Shown in pieces: positions 1 to 6,230 of a stretch of 6,358 bases of DNA (its first letter is position 1; each line of letters opens with the position of its first letter). The stretch is from Chloroflexota bacterium (GTDB lineage: Bacteria > Chloroflexota > Chloroflexia > JAMDCE01). The notes below the pieces were generated by a model that worked only from the letters and a program-made list of their open reading frames with translations, did not search any database and was not told the DNA's origin. The stretch is taken from the NCBI GenBank assembly GCA_023489135.1, contig JAMDCE010000234.1, forward strand, positions 1 to 6,358, written 5' to 3'. A program made the position numbers and the translations under genes.

Positions 1-704
1 GTGCCCATCTTGGGGCGGAGCTCCTGGGGTATGATGGGAGAGACGCCGGTCTCTTCTCCTCGAGTAGCGAAGGTGTTGTAGGCGATGCAGCGTCGTGGGT
101 TCACTCTTATTTCGGAGGTGATAGCGCCGGTTGGACAGGCCTCCTGGCAGAGGTGGCACTTCGGCGGACAGTGCAGCTTCTCGTTGGGTGGGTCGTAGTC
201 GAGTTCCCTGTCGATAACGAAAGAGTGGATCAGGACAAACGAACCGAGGGATGGCGCGCAGGCGACGGTGTTTCGGCCGAAGTGGGTAACCCCGGCTCTG
301 GCGGCGGCCTGGCGATCGGGGATGCCGCTGCGGCCGCCCGGCCAGGGCGCCACCTGGCAGCCCTTGCTTCCCAGGAACTGTCGCATGAGCTGAGGTCTGG
401 CTCCATGGATCCGAGTCGGCGGTGCCAGGTAGCAGCGCGCCTGGTAAACGCGGCCTAGCTTGCCTACCAGTTCCGGCGGGAAGCCCTCCGCAGCGTAGTC
501 GTAAACCGCCACCACGATCGATCTGGCCCGGGGCAGCGCGTTTTGAGGATCGTCCCAGCCGCTTAGATACGCATAGCCTGAGTAATCCCCGGCCCGTTCG
601 GCAAAGCTGCTGGAGAACTGCGAAAAGGGATGAGCTGGGGCAACTCCCACGGCGTGATAGCCAAGATCCAGAGCAAAGTCCTTGATTTCATCCGTCAGCG
701 ACAT
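1..704 (-). CDS. QueG-like 4Fe-4S protein (epoxyqueuosine reductase family), C-terminus cut by window edge
   Basis: An open frame of 234 codons starts at ATG 704 and runs off the left edge. A GGAG-type ribosome binding site at 710-714 supports this start. Residues 5-70 resemble the N-terminal QueG domain ('LGYHAVGVAP', then 'ALPRARSIVVAVYDY'). Residues 127-159 match the QueG stretch around the active-site Asp and the 'RAGLG.IGKNT' motif, here 'IPDRQAAARAGVTHFGRNT', with D130 a candidate catalytic acid. A ferredoxin-like motif follows: Cys179, 183, 186, 190 ('CPPKCHLCQEACP'), then Cys206 in 'RRCIAYNTF', which in QueG opens the second cluster. The remaining cluster cysteines would lie beyond the window. 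True QueG uses cobalamin and two 4Fe-4S clusters to reduce epoxyqueuosine to queuosine in tRNA in the cytosol. The divergent GRNTV and the CxxxC spacing mean it may be a paralogue of unknown substrate. No twin-arginine signal is seen, which argues against a reductive dehalogenase. It is separated from hppA by a terminator, so it is probably its own transcription unit. Confidence 0.85.
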   Translation of the reverse strand, partial: MSLTDEIKDFALDLGYHAVGVAPAHPFSQFSSSFAERAGDYSGYAYLSGWDDPQNALPRARSIVVAVYDYAAEGFPPELVGKLGRVYQARCYLAPPTRIHGARPQLMRQFLGSKGCQVAPWPGGRSGIPDRQAAARAGVTHFGRNTVACAPSLGSFVLIHSFVIDRELDYDPPNEKLHCPPKCHLCQEACPTGAITSEIRVNPRRCIAYNTFATRGEETGVSPIIPQELRPKMG

Positions 705-859
705 GACTGTCTCCGATAGGGCTTCTCGGTTAACGCCCGATACAGATGGAGAGGACGGCCCACCGTCTCGGACAGTTTAACACATTTGACCAGAGAGTAT
801 TTGAGACCGAACAAGGGAGGTGCGGTAGTCTGTGGTCAGAGATGCTGAGCGGTAACAAG

Positions 860-888
860 AAAAGGGGAGGCAGAGAGCCTCCCCTTTT
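860..888 (-). terminator. Rho-independent terminator of hppA
   Basis: A perfect 12-bp inverted repeat (AAAAGGGGAGGC at 860-871 with GCCTCCCCTTTT at 877-888) encloses a 5-nt loop. Read on the minus strand it gives a GC-rich stem followed by TTTTCTTGTT, 15 nt past the hppA stop. The plus-strand reading also ends in a T run (885-889), so it could work in both directions, but no plus-strand gene is seen leading into it. Confidence 0.88.
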
Positions 889-903
889 TAGATTGATCCT
901 CTG

Positions 904-3000
904 TTACCCGATGAAGAGCGGCGCCAGCACCAGAGTGATGGTGCTCAACAGCTTGATCAAAACGTGGAGCGACGGTCCGGCGGTATCCTTGAAAGGATCC
1001 CCGACGGTATCGCCAACCACGGCCGCTGCGTGGGTCGGCGTGCGCTTGCCAATGATGGCCCCGTCTTCCCCCTTCATGAAACCGGCTTCGATGAATTTCT
1101 TGGCGTTGTCCCAGGCTCCACCGCCGTTGTTCAGAACCGTTGCGAGTAGGATTCCGCCTATTGTTCCCACCATCAGGAAGGCCGCTTCGGCCTCAGCTTT
1201 CAGTAGAAGCCCGACCACGATAGGCATACCTACGGCCAGGATGCCCGGTGCGACCATCTCGCGGAGAGCGGCTTTGGTGGTGATGTCGACGACCCGCCCG
1301 AAGTCCGGTCTCACAGTCCCTTCCATGATGCCAGGGTTCTCACGGAATTGGCGCCGCACTTCCTCGATGATATCGCCAGCGGCCTTGCCGACTGCTCTGA
1401 TAGCCAGTGAACTGAACAGGTAGATAAGCATGGCGCCCAGGAACGCCCCCACAAAGACCTCCACCTTGGCGATGTCGACGCCAGTGATGGGAGTGAGGCC
1501 TCGGTCACGCATAAGCTTGGCCACGTCGTCCAGGTAGGCATTGAACAGCAGGAAAGCCGCCAATCCAGCGGAAGCAACCGCATAGCCCTTGGTCAGTGCC
1601 TTGGTGGTGTTTCCAACGGAATCCAGGGAGTCGGTAATCTGCCGTACGTGCTCTGGCGCATGGGACATCTCGGTGATGCCACCGGCGTTGTCGGTGATAG
1701 GTCCGAAGGTGTCCATCGCCAGAATGTAAGCCGCCGACATCAACATGCCCATTGTGGCAACCGCCGTGCCGTAAATGCCACCGTGGGCAACGCCGGACTG
1801 CGTGCCAAACCAGTAGGCGCCGATCAGAGCGGCCGAGATCACGATGGCTGTGCTGGCCGTTGTCTCGTAGCCTACAGCGGTGCCAGCGATGATGTTGGTG
1901 GCCGGACCAGTCCGGGATGCTTTGGCGATCTCTTTGACCGGCCGCCACGCTCCAGAAGTATAGTATTGAGTTATGTAGACGAAGGCGATACTGGTGACAA
2001 TTCCAACTGCTCCGGCGAAGAAGAAGTAGACGCTATGCAGCATATACTCGGTGCTGAAGTACATCGCGATGAGCGATAGAACCGCCGTCACATAGTAACC
2101 CCGGTTTAGCGCGGCCATTGGGTTTTCGTCGTTGCGCGCTCGCACCACGAGGATGCCAACCATGGAAGCGATAATGCCGAACGAACGGACGATGAGGGGG
2201 AACATGATCCAGGCTGCGTTGGTTCGACCGGTAGCGACATAGACGGCGACGCCAAGGATCATTGCCCCAATGTTCTCGGCAGCGGTGGATTCGAACAAGT
2301 CGGCACCGCGGCCTGCGCAGTCGCCCACATTGTCGCCTACTAGGTCGGCGATGACGGCGGCGTTGCGCGGGTCATCCTCAGGGATACCGGCTTCAACCTT
2401 GCCTACCAGGTCGGCTCCGACGTCAGCGGCTTTGGTGTAGATACCACCACCGAGCTGGGCGAAGAGCGCTACGAAGCTGGCCCCGAAACCGAATCCGACG
2501 ATCAGGAAAGGCGCCTGGTCGGGATTGGCGAACCCGCCGTAACCAAAGAACATTCCCGCTACGCCGATGAGGCTGAGTGCCACGACCAGGAAGCCGGAAA
2601 CGGCCCCACCACGAAGGGAAACCGTCACGGCATCGCTGAGACTAATCCTAGCCGCCGCTGCGGCACGGATGTTGGACTTGACGGCAATGAACATGCCGAT
2701 GAAGCCCGACAGGATTGAGGCCCCCGAACCGGCCAAGAAGGCGACACCTGTCCGCCAACCTAGATCCCAATTGTTGAAATAGCCCAACAGCCCGCCGATG
2801 ACAATGGCCGCCACGATAGCCAGCATTACGATGGTGCGGTATTGACGGTTCAGGAACGCCATAGCGCCCTCATAGATCATTCCGGAGATTTCCTGCATCT
2901 CTGGCGTTCCGCGGTCGCGCCGCAAGACATCCCAGGCCAGATAAAAGGCAAAGCCAATCGCTATCACTGCGGCGACAGGCACGACCCAAACAAGTTCCAC
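904..3000 (-). CDS. hppA: K+-independent proton-translocating membrane pyrophosphatase
   Basis: A complete 698-residue protein, the normal length for bacterial M-PPases. It hydrolyses cytoplasmic pyrophosphate and pumps H+ outward across the membrane as a homodimer. It is hydrophobic throughout, consistent with the family's 16 membrane helices. The pyrophosphate/Mg2+ site motifs are all present: 'DVGADLVGKVE' (residues 193-203), 'DNVGD' (223-227), 'DTFGPITDNAGG' (430-441), and 'GDTVGDPFKDTAGP' (663-676). In 'GNTTKALT' (463-470), Lys467 and Thr470 sit at the positions that separate K+-independent (K/T) from K+-dependent (A/G or A/A) enzymes. I therefore infer a K+-independent H+ pump. Na+ pumping is unlikely because Na+-PPases known to me are K+-dependent. 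The start is GTG at 3000, chosen because a strong AGGAGG-type site (3005-3014) precedes it. The gene ends with TAA at 904-906, just before the terminator. A 480-nt spacer separates it from secF, so it probably has its own promoter or control region. Confidence 0.97.
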   Translation of the reverse strand: MELVWVVPVAAVIAIGFAFYLAWDVLRRDRGTPEMQEISGMIYEGAMAFLNRQYRTIVMLAIVAAIVIGGLLGYFNNWDLGWRTGVAFLAGSGASILSGFIGMFIAVKSNIRAAAAARISLSDAVTVSLRGGAVSGFLVVALSLIGVAGMFFGYGGFANPDQAPFLIVGFGFGASFVALFAQLGGGIYTKAADVGADLVGKVEAGIPEDDPRNAAVIADLVGDNVGDCAGRGADLFESTAAENIGAMILGVAVYVATGRTNAAWIMFPLIVRSFGIIASMVGILVVRARNDENPMAALNRGYYVTAVLSLIAMYFSTEYMLHSVYFFFAGAVGIVTSIAFVYITQYYTSGAWRPVKEIAKASRTGPATNIIAGTAVGYETTASTAIVISAALIGAYWFGTQSGVAHGGIYGTAVATMGMLMSAAYILAMDTFGPITDNAGGITEMSHAPEHVRQITDSLDSVGNTTKALTKGYAVASAGLAAFLLFNAYLDDVAKLMRDRGLTPITGVDIAKVEVFVGAFLGAMLIYLFSSLAIRAVGKAAGDIIEEVRRQFRENPGIMEGTVRPDFGRVVDITTKAALREMVAPGILAVGMPIVVGLLLKAEAEAAFLMVGTIGGILLATVLNNGGGAWDNAKKFIEAGFMKGEDGAIIGKRTPTHAAAVVGDTVGDPFKDTAGPSLHVLIKLLSTITLVLAPLFIG

Positions 3001-3004
3001 TTGC

Positions 3005-3014
3005 TCCTCCTCCC
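3005..3014 (-). promoter_or_regulatory. Ribosome binding site fixing the GTG start of hppA
   Basis: The minus strand reads GGGAGGAGGA here, with the GGAGG core at 3009-3013 placed 8 nt before the GTG codon at 3000-2998. No ATG in this frame lies nearby, so this site supports a GTG start. Confidence 0.8.
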
Positions 3015-3026
3015 TTAGACTTTAAT

Positions 3027-3047
3027 GTTGTTTCCCCATTGAACAAC
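3027..3047 (-). promoter_or_regulatory. Dyad just upstream of the hppA ribosome binding site
   Basis: GTTGTT at 3027-3032 is the exact reverse complement of AACAAC at 3042-3047, with 9 nt between. It lies 12 nt upstream of the hppA Shine-Dalgarno region. It could be a repressor or activator operator, or a small RNA hairpin that affects ribosome access. A weak promoter match overlaps it (TTGTTC, 16 nt, TAAAGT on the minus strand) but would start transcription almost inside the ribosome binding site, so I do not call it. Confidence 0.3.
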
Positions 3048-3316
3048 GCAATAGGAAATCGGACCGCGCGGGTCTGAGATTGCTAACTCACCTCCTCGTT
3101 TTCCTCGATCCCTCCGCAGGCTGAAGATTGTTCTAACCTGACGTCAACGCCGCCGCCACCTTCCGCTCTACAGCCCGTCAAATGTCATGGCGCTTCCAGG
3201 GCGTTCATCGCCTACTGCCAGATCGGCACTAGGTTTCCACCTCTCGTGTCGACGGTGCTAATACCCGGCCGCCTCTCACTACAAGCGGCAGAGAACGGGG
3301 GCAAAAGGGGAACTGA

Positions 3317-3413
3317 CCAGATTACCTTTGAGGTTCGGGCGCCTGCTACGGGTTTACAGAGGCGTAGTCTCTTCGGCCCGAACGCTAAAAGGGATTTTAG
3401 CACAAAGACCTGG
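3317..3413 (-). ncRNA. Candidate structured RNA with three-way-junction fold
   Basis: Read on the minus strand, three stems meet with almost no unpaired bases. The closing stem P1 pairs CCAG (3413-3410) with CTGG (3320-3317) and CTTTG (3407-3403) with CAAAG (3330-3326). P2 is a perfect 7-bp hairpin with a 4-nt loop, GCTAAAA/TTTTAGC (3401-3384). P3 pairs GTTCGGGC (3383-3376) with GCCCGAAC (3340-3333) and can hold an inner CTACG/CGTAG stem (3367-3363 with 3350-3346). P2 and P3 abut directly, and the junction has only one base (3402) and two bases (3332-3331) unpaired. I do not recognise a known riboswitch or ribozyme core in it. It lies 67 nt after secF and 316 nt before hppA. Stems of this size can arise by chance, so this is a hypothesis. 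Confidence 0.3.
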
Positions 3414-3452
3414 TAGTGTAAAGATGCACAAAGTCGAAAACGCTCTACCAGG
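3409..3452 (-). repeat. 8-bp inverted repeat downstream of secF
   Basis: CCTGGTAG at 3409-3416 is the exact reverse complement of CTACCAGG at 3445-3452, with a 28-nt loop. On the minus strand the stem is followed by TCTTTGTG, so it could be a weak terminator for secDF, though the loop is long for that role. Its left arm contains the bases that form the outer part of P1 of the adjacent three-way fold, so the two structures exclude each other. Confidence 0.4.
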
Positions 3453-3480
3453 AGCAACCAGCGCCTGAGCATCTCTCGAT

Positions 3481-4416
3481 CTACTTGGCCCGCGAAGCAG
3501 CAGTCTGCCGGCCCGACAACCTTCGGAATAAGCTCCCGATCTCCCGGTTTTCCCACACCACCAGAAGCTGGCTGGCGTTGAAGATGGATGAATAGGTTCC
3601 GCTCACCACGCCGATAAGGAGAGCGAGGACGAAGGTTCGAATGGTTACGCCTCCGAAGAGAAAGAGAGCCGATAAGGTGAGCACCACAGTCAGGGAGGTG
3701 TTGATGGACCGAGCCATAGTTTGAACGAGGCTGTGGTTTACCACCTCTTCGAAAGAGCCTCCCATTCGGCGGGACAAATTCTCGCGAATCCGGTCGAACA
3801 CCACAATGGTATCGTGCACGGAGAAGCCGATCACGGTTAGGAGAGCGGTGATGAAGAGAGAATCGATCTCCATATCGAAAAGCTTGCCAAAAATGGCAAA
3901 AAGACCCACCACCACCAGAACGTCATGGAGCATTGCCACGATGGCACAGACTCCATATCTGAAGGGTTTGTTCACCTTTCGGAAAGCCCAGGAGATGTAG
4001 ACGAGTATGCCTACCGAGGCCGCGGCCACGGCCAGTTGCGACCGTTGGGTGATTTCCTGCCCCACGACAGGACCGACTGACTCAAACCGCAACTCCGTCA
4101 TCGGACCGAATTTGTCGCTCAAAGCCTTTTCCAGAACTTTCTTCTGCTCCGAGCCAGCCTTGATCTCCTTGCTTCGTATGAGAACGCCCTTATCCCCGGC
4201 CGTCTGCACGGAACTATCGGCGAATCCCTGCTTGGCCAAGACGGTCTTCACCTCCGCTGGCTGGACAGCCCGCTGAAAGTCCAGCTCCCAGAGGGTGCCG
4301 CCCGTGAAATCGATGCTCAGCCTGAGGCCAAAGAGCAGCAAGGCGATCACGCCTGGCACAATGATGAGCAGCGAAAGCAGGAAATACCAGTAGCGTTTAC
4401 CGACCAGATCTATCAT
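3481..4416 (-). CDS. secF: Protein translocase subunit SecF
   Basis: A complete 311-residue protein of typical SecF length. With SecD it forms the membrane complex that uses proton motive force to help pull preproteins out of the SecYEG channel on the outer side of the membrane. Residues 9-31 form the first membrane helix, followed by the family motif 'SIDFTGGTLWELDF' (34-47) and the extracytoplasmic domain (about 48-120). Five further helices follow at roughly 128-145, 153-177, 185-206, 238-255 and 261-285. The signature 'GFSVHDTIVVFDRIREN' (197-213) carries Asp202, and Arg236 lies in 'MARSINTS'. These appear to match the D and R of the proton relay known from other SecDF proteins. The start ATG at 4416 is preceded by AAGGAG (4434-4429), 12 nt away, slightly long spacing. 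It follows secD by 67 nt with no terminator, so the two are almost certainly cotranscribed. The stop is TAG at 3483-3481. Confidence 0.97.
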   Translation of the reverse strand: MIDLVGKRYWYFLLSLLIIVPGVIALLLFGLRLSIDFTGGTLWELDFQRAVQPAEVKTVLAKQGFADSSVQTAGDKGVLIRSKEIKAGSEQKKVLEKALSDKFGPMTELRFESVGPVVGQEITQRSQLAVAAASVGILVYISWAFRKVNKPFRYGVCAIVAMLHDVLVVVGLFAIFGKLFDMEIDSLFITALLTVIGFSVHDTIVVFDRIRENLSRRMGGSFEEVVNHSLVQTMARSINTSLTVVLTLSALFLFGGVTIRTFVLALLIGVVSGTYSSIFNASQLLVVWENREIGSLFRRLSGRQTAASRAK

Positions 4417-4483
4417 TCAGACTAAGATCTCCTTACCGTCCAAGATACCTTGCAAAACCATTCTCCGCGGTCAGCTAGCTTGC

Positions 4484-6076
4484 CTACTCCGTGGCGTCGC
4501 TCGCTTTCGGACCTCCCGATAAGCCATAAAGCCAGAGCAGCCGCCGCTGGGAGACCTGCATGACGCCACCGGTAATGCTCGATTGCAGAACGCGCATAAA
4601 GGTTCTAGTAACGGTGATGGCGGTGAACATGCTAACAGCCACACCTATGCCCAGGGTCAAGGCGAAGCCTTTGATAATGCTGGCGCCGAAAGTAGAGCCA
4701 AACCAGAACAGGATGATGCAGGTGATCATCGTTGAAATATTGGAATCTCTGATGGAGGGCCAGGCGTGCTTGAATCCTGCTTCCACGGCCGACCCCAGCG
4801 TCTTCCCTTGGCGCAATTCCTCCTTGACCCTAGCGAAGATGAGAACGTTGGCGTCCACCGCCATACCGATGGACAAAATGAAGCCGGCGATACCAGCCAA
4901 CGTGAGGGTGACCGGAACGAGCTTGAACAAGGCGAAGACCAGAACGGTGTAGATTCCCAAGGATACGTCGGCCAGGACTCCGGGGAGCCGGTAGTACAAA
5001 ACCATGAACAGGGCCACAATACCCAAGCCAATCAAGCCGGCATCGATGCTCTTAGCTACCGAGTCCTGACCGAGGGTTGGTCCCACTGTCCGGTCCTGCA
5101 CCACCTCCAGGGGCACCGGCAGCGAACCGTACTTCAACTGAACGACTATCTTCTTGGCTTCGTTCAGGTTAACACCCTCGATAACTCCGCTTTTCTGAAT
5201 GGCCGCTTTGATCGTGGCAGAAGAGACGACCTTCTTATCCATGGTGATGGAGAGGAAGTTGCCAATACTCTGGCTGGTGTATTCGCCGAACTTCTTTCCT
5301 CCCTCGTCGGTGAGAGTGAAGCTAACCATAGGCCTTTGCAGGTCGTCAAAGGTGACGTCAGCGCTAGCGACATCCTTGCCAGTGAGGATGGTACGATAAA
5401 CCTGCTGCTGAGCCTGGGGGGTCGTCGTTATGGGCGCTGTGGAGGTCACTGGGGCTGTGGGCGTCACAGACTGTGTATTCGTCACTCCGCTCGCGTTGGT
5501 GCTCGGGCTAACCGACCCCGATGGAGACGGAGTCGCCGGCGCGGTCGTGTTGGTAGGAGATGAAGATGCCGTCGGTGGCGTCGTCGCTGGGGCTGAAGGG
5601 CTAGGCGTACCGCTTCCGGCGGGCGGGCTTGACGGAGCCTGTGACTGGCTGAAGGTCGTCTGAACTACTGTTCCTTCCGGCAAATAGGTGCGGCCGGAGT
5701 CAACAAACTCTAGCAAGCCAGTCTCGTGAAAGGTCGAAATGGCCTGATCCGGATCCTTTATACCCGGCAGCTCGACGATAATACGATTGCTGCCCTGCTG
5801 TTGAATGACTGGCTCGGACACACCCAGGCCGTTGACGCGTTGCTCAACGATGCTTTTGGCCGCGGACATGGCCTCGCTGCTAACGGTGGTGCCCGCCGGT
5901 GGCTTGGCCTCCAGGAGCACTTGAATCCCTCCCTGGAGATCAAGGCCCTCGTGCACCTTGATTTCGCGGTTTATTCCCAGGAAACTGAGGCCCGGATTAG
6001 TCGGGAGATCCACCCAGATAGCGGCGGCGGTTAGGATTAGAATGGCAACCAACCAGTAGGCAGTCTTTCGGGGCAA
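4484..6076 (-). CDS. secD: Protein translocase subunit SecD
   Basis: A complete 530-residue protein, shorter than the E. coli protein (about 615). It partners SecF in PMF-driven late steps of Sec export. Residues 7-23 are the first membrane helix. The SecD motif 'GLDLQGGIQVLLEA' is at 44-57, and the periplasmic head includes 'SIVEQRVNGLGVSEPVIQ' (75-92) and 'VELPGIKDPDQA' (101-112). A Ser/Thr/Pro/Ala-rich linker (about 143-225) interrupts the head, which resumes at 'YRTILTGKDVASADV' (227-241). Five helices occupy about 345-495, including 'GMAVDAN' (404-410), whose Asp408 corresponds to the conserved proton-relay Asp. In the following segment 'VLIFARVKEE', residue 415 is Ala where I recall Glu in most SecD proteins. 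The start is TTG at 6076: an in-frame TAG lies 15 nt upstream of it, no ATG lies between, and AAGGAG is well placed. The stop is TAG at 4486-4484. It is first in the secDF operon, downstream of a consensus promoter. Confidence 0.97.
   Translation of the reverse strand: MPRKTAYWLVAILILTAAAIWVDLPTNPGLSFLGINREIKVHEGLDLQGGIQVLLEAKPPAGTTVSSEAMSAAKSIVEQRVNGLGVSEPVIQQQGSNRIIVELPGIKDPDQAISTFHETGLLEFVDSGRTYLPEGTVVQTTFSQSQAPSSPPAGSGTPSPSAPATTPPTASSSPTNTTAPATPSPSGSVSPSTNASGVTNTQSVTPTAPVTSTAPITTTPQAQQQVYRTILTGKDVASADVTFDDLQRPMVSFTLTDEGGKKFGEYTSQSIGNFLSITMDKKVVSSATIKAAIQKSGVIEGVNLNEAKKIVVQLKYGSLPVPLEVVQDRTVGPTLGQDSVAKSIDAGLIGLGIVALFMVLYYRLPGVLADVSLGIYTVLVFALFKLVPVTLTLAGIAGFILSIGMAVDANVLIFARVKEELRQGKTLGSAVEAGFKHAWPSIRDSNISTMITCIILFWFGSTFGASIIKGFALTLGIGVAVSMFTAITVTRTFMRVLQSSITGGVMQVSQRRLLWLYGLSGGPKASDATE
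5402..5650 (-). other. Ser/Thr/Pro/Ala-rich low-complexity linker inside SecD
   Basis: This stretch encodes SecD residues 143-225, almost entirely Ser, Thr, Pro, Ala and Gly, with some Asn, Val and Gln ('SQSQAPSSPPAGSG' at the start, 'TTTPQAQQQ' at the end). It contains no charged residues. It should be disordered and lies on the outer side of the membrane between two parts of the head region. Similar linkers occur in SecD of some actinobacteria, as far as I recall. The reading frame is intact on both sides, so this is a real part of the protein and not a frameshift. Confidence 0.85.
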
Positions 6077-6085
6077 GAACGAGAT

Positions 6086-6091
6086 CTCCTT
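6086..6091 (-). promoter_or_regulatory. Ribosome binding site fixing the TTG start of secD
   Basis: The minus strand reads AAGGAG here, 9 nt before the TTG codon at 6076-6074. The same 10-nt sequence AAGGAGATCT is found before secF (4434-4425) and before secD (6091-6082). An in-frame TAG lies just upstream, leaving TTG as the only common start codon next to this site. Confidence 0.85.
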
Positions 6092-6132
6092 CTAGCCGAT
6101 TCTTCGACTGGCAAAAGTAATCAAACTGCTGA

Positions 6133-6162
6133 ATTATACTGGACGCCTCAAGGGAGTGTCAA
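6133..6162 (-). promoter_or_regulatory. Consensus sigma-70-type promoter of secDF
   Basis: On the minus strand TTGACA (6162-6157) and TATAAT (6138-6133) are both perfect matches to the housekeeping consensus, separated by 18 nt. Transcription would start near 6126, leaving a leader of about 50 nt before the secD start. This promoter can drive secD and secF and possibly read on toward hppA. Confidence 0.9.
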
Positions 6163-6230
6163 CCTGGACCGGCTTCCCAAGAATGGCGTCGCGCCCTCTC
6201 GTTCAGGGCAAAGAGATGCTTCTACTGGTC

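Larger units (their letters stand above)
3001..3480 (-). other. 480-nt secF-hppA spacer, no credible ORF, rich in inverted repeats
   Basis: No frame here shows a convincing protein. One minus-strand open frame that enters from secF in another frame (3556-3212) has no recognisable domain. From right to left, the spacer holds an 8-bp stem (3445-3452 with 3409-3416), a three-way-junction-like fold (3317-3413), a GCCGC/GCGGC stem (3285-3289 region with 3268-3272), a small hairpin with a GGAA (GNRA-type) loop on the minus strand (3231-3242, flanked by a further CAC/GTG pair), a GGCG/CGCC hairpin (3200-3212), an unused Shine-Dalgarno-like sequence (3088-3096), and a dyad at 3027-3047. I could not find a promoter with both boxes convincingly placed. 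The layout suggests a long leader for hppA or an independent small RNA. Confidence 0.6.

Noticed and set aside
1..704. Reductive dehalogenase
   Set aside because: The frame shares the related iron-sulfur motif, but there is no twin-arginine signal and the N-terminal domain matches the QueG type better.
754..767. GACGG/CCGTC hairpin upstream of the QueG-like gene
   Set aside because: Only 5 bp with no T run and no supporting context. It is too weak to call a terminator or regulatory element.
746..1423. Plus-strand open frame of 225 codons
   Set aside because: It lies mostly antisense to the conserved C-terminal part of hppA, includes the terminator, and its translation shows no domain. It is a shadow of the codon pattern of hppA.
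3185..3212. Resemblance to the start of a fluoride (crcB) riboswitch (GGCGATGA hairpin on the minus strand)
   Set aside because: The conserved downstream part with CTGATG and the pseudoknot partner is missing, so the match is limited to a short hairpin.
3317..3413. tRNA or tmRNA gene
   Set aside because: No TTCGA-type T-loop, no acceptor stem with CCA context, no cloverleaf, and none of the tmRNA end sequences.
3212..3556. Minus-strand open frame of 114 codons overlapping the secF end
   Set aside because: Its first third overlaps secF in another frame and the rest lies in the structured spacer. No domain, and no ribosome binding site that I could support.
4766..5563. Plus-strand open frame of 265 codons
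   Set aside because: It is antisense to secD, including the low-complexity linker. The product has no recognisable features, and secD is clearly the real gene.
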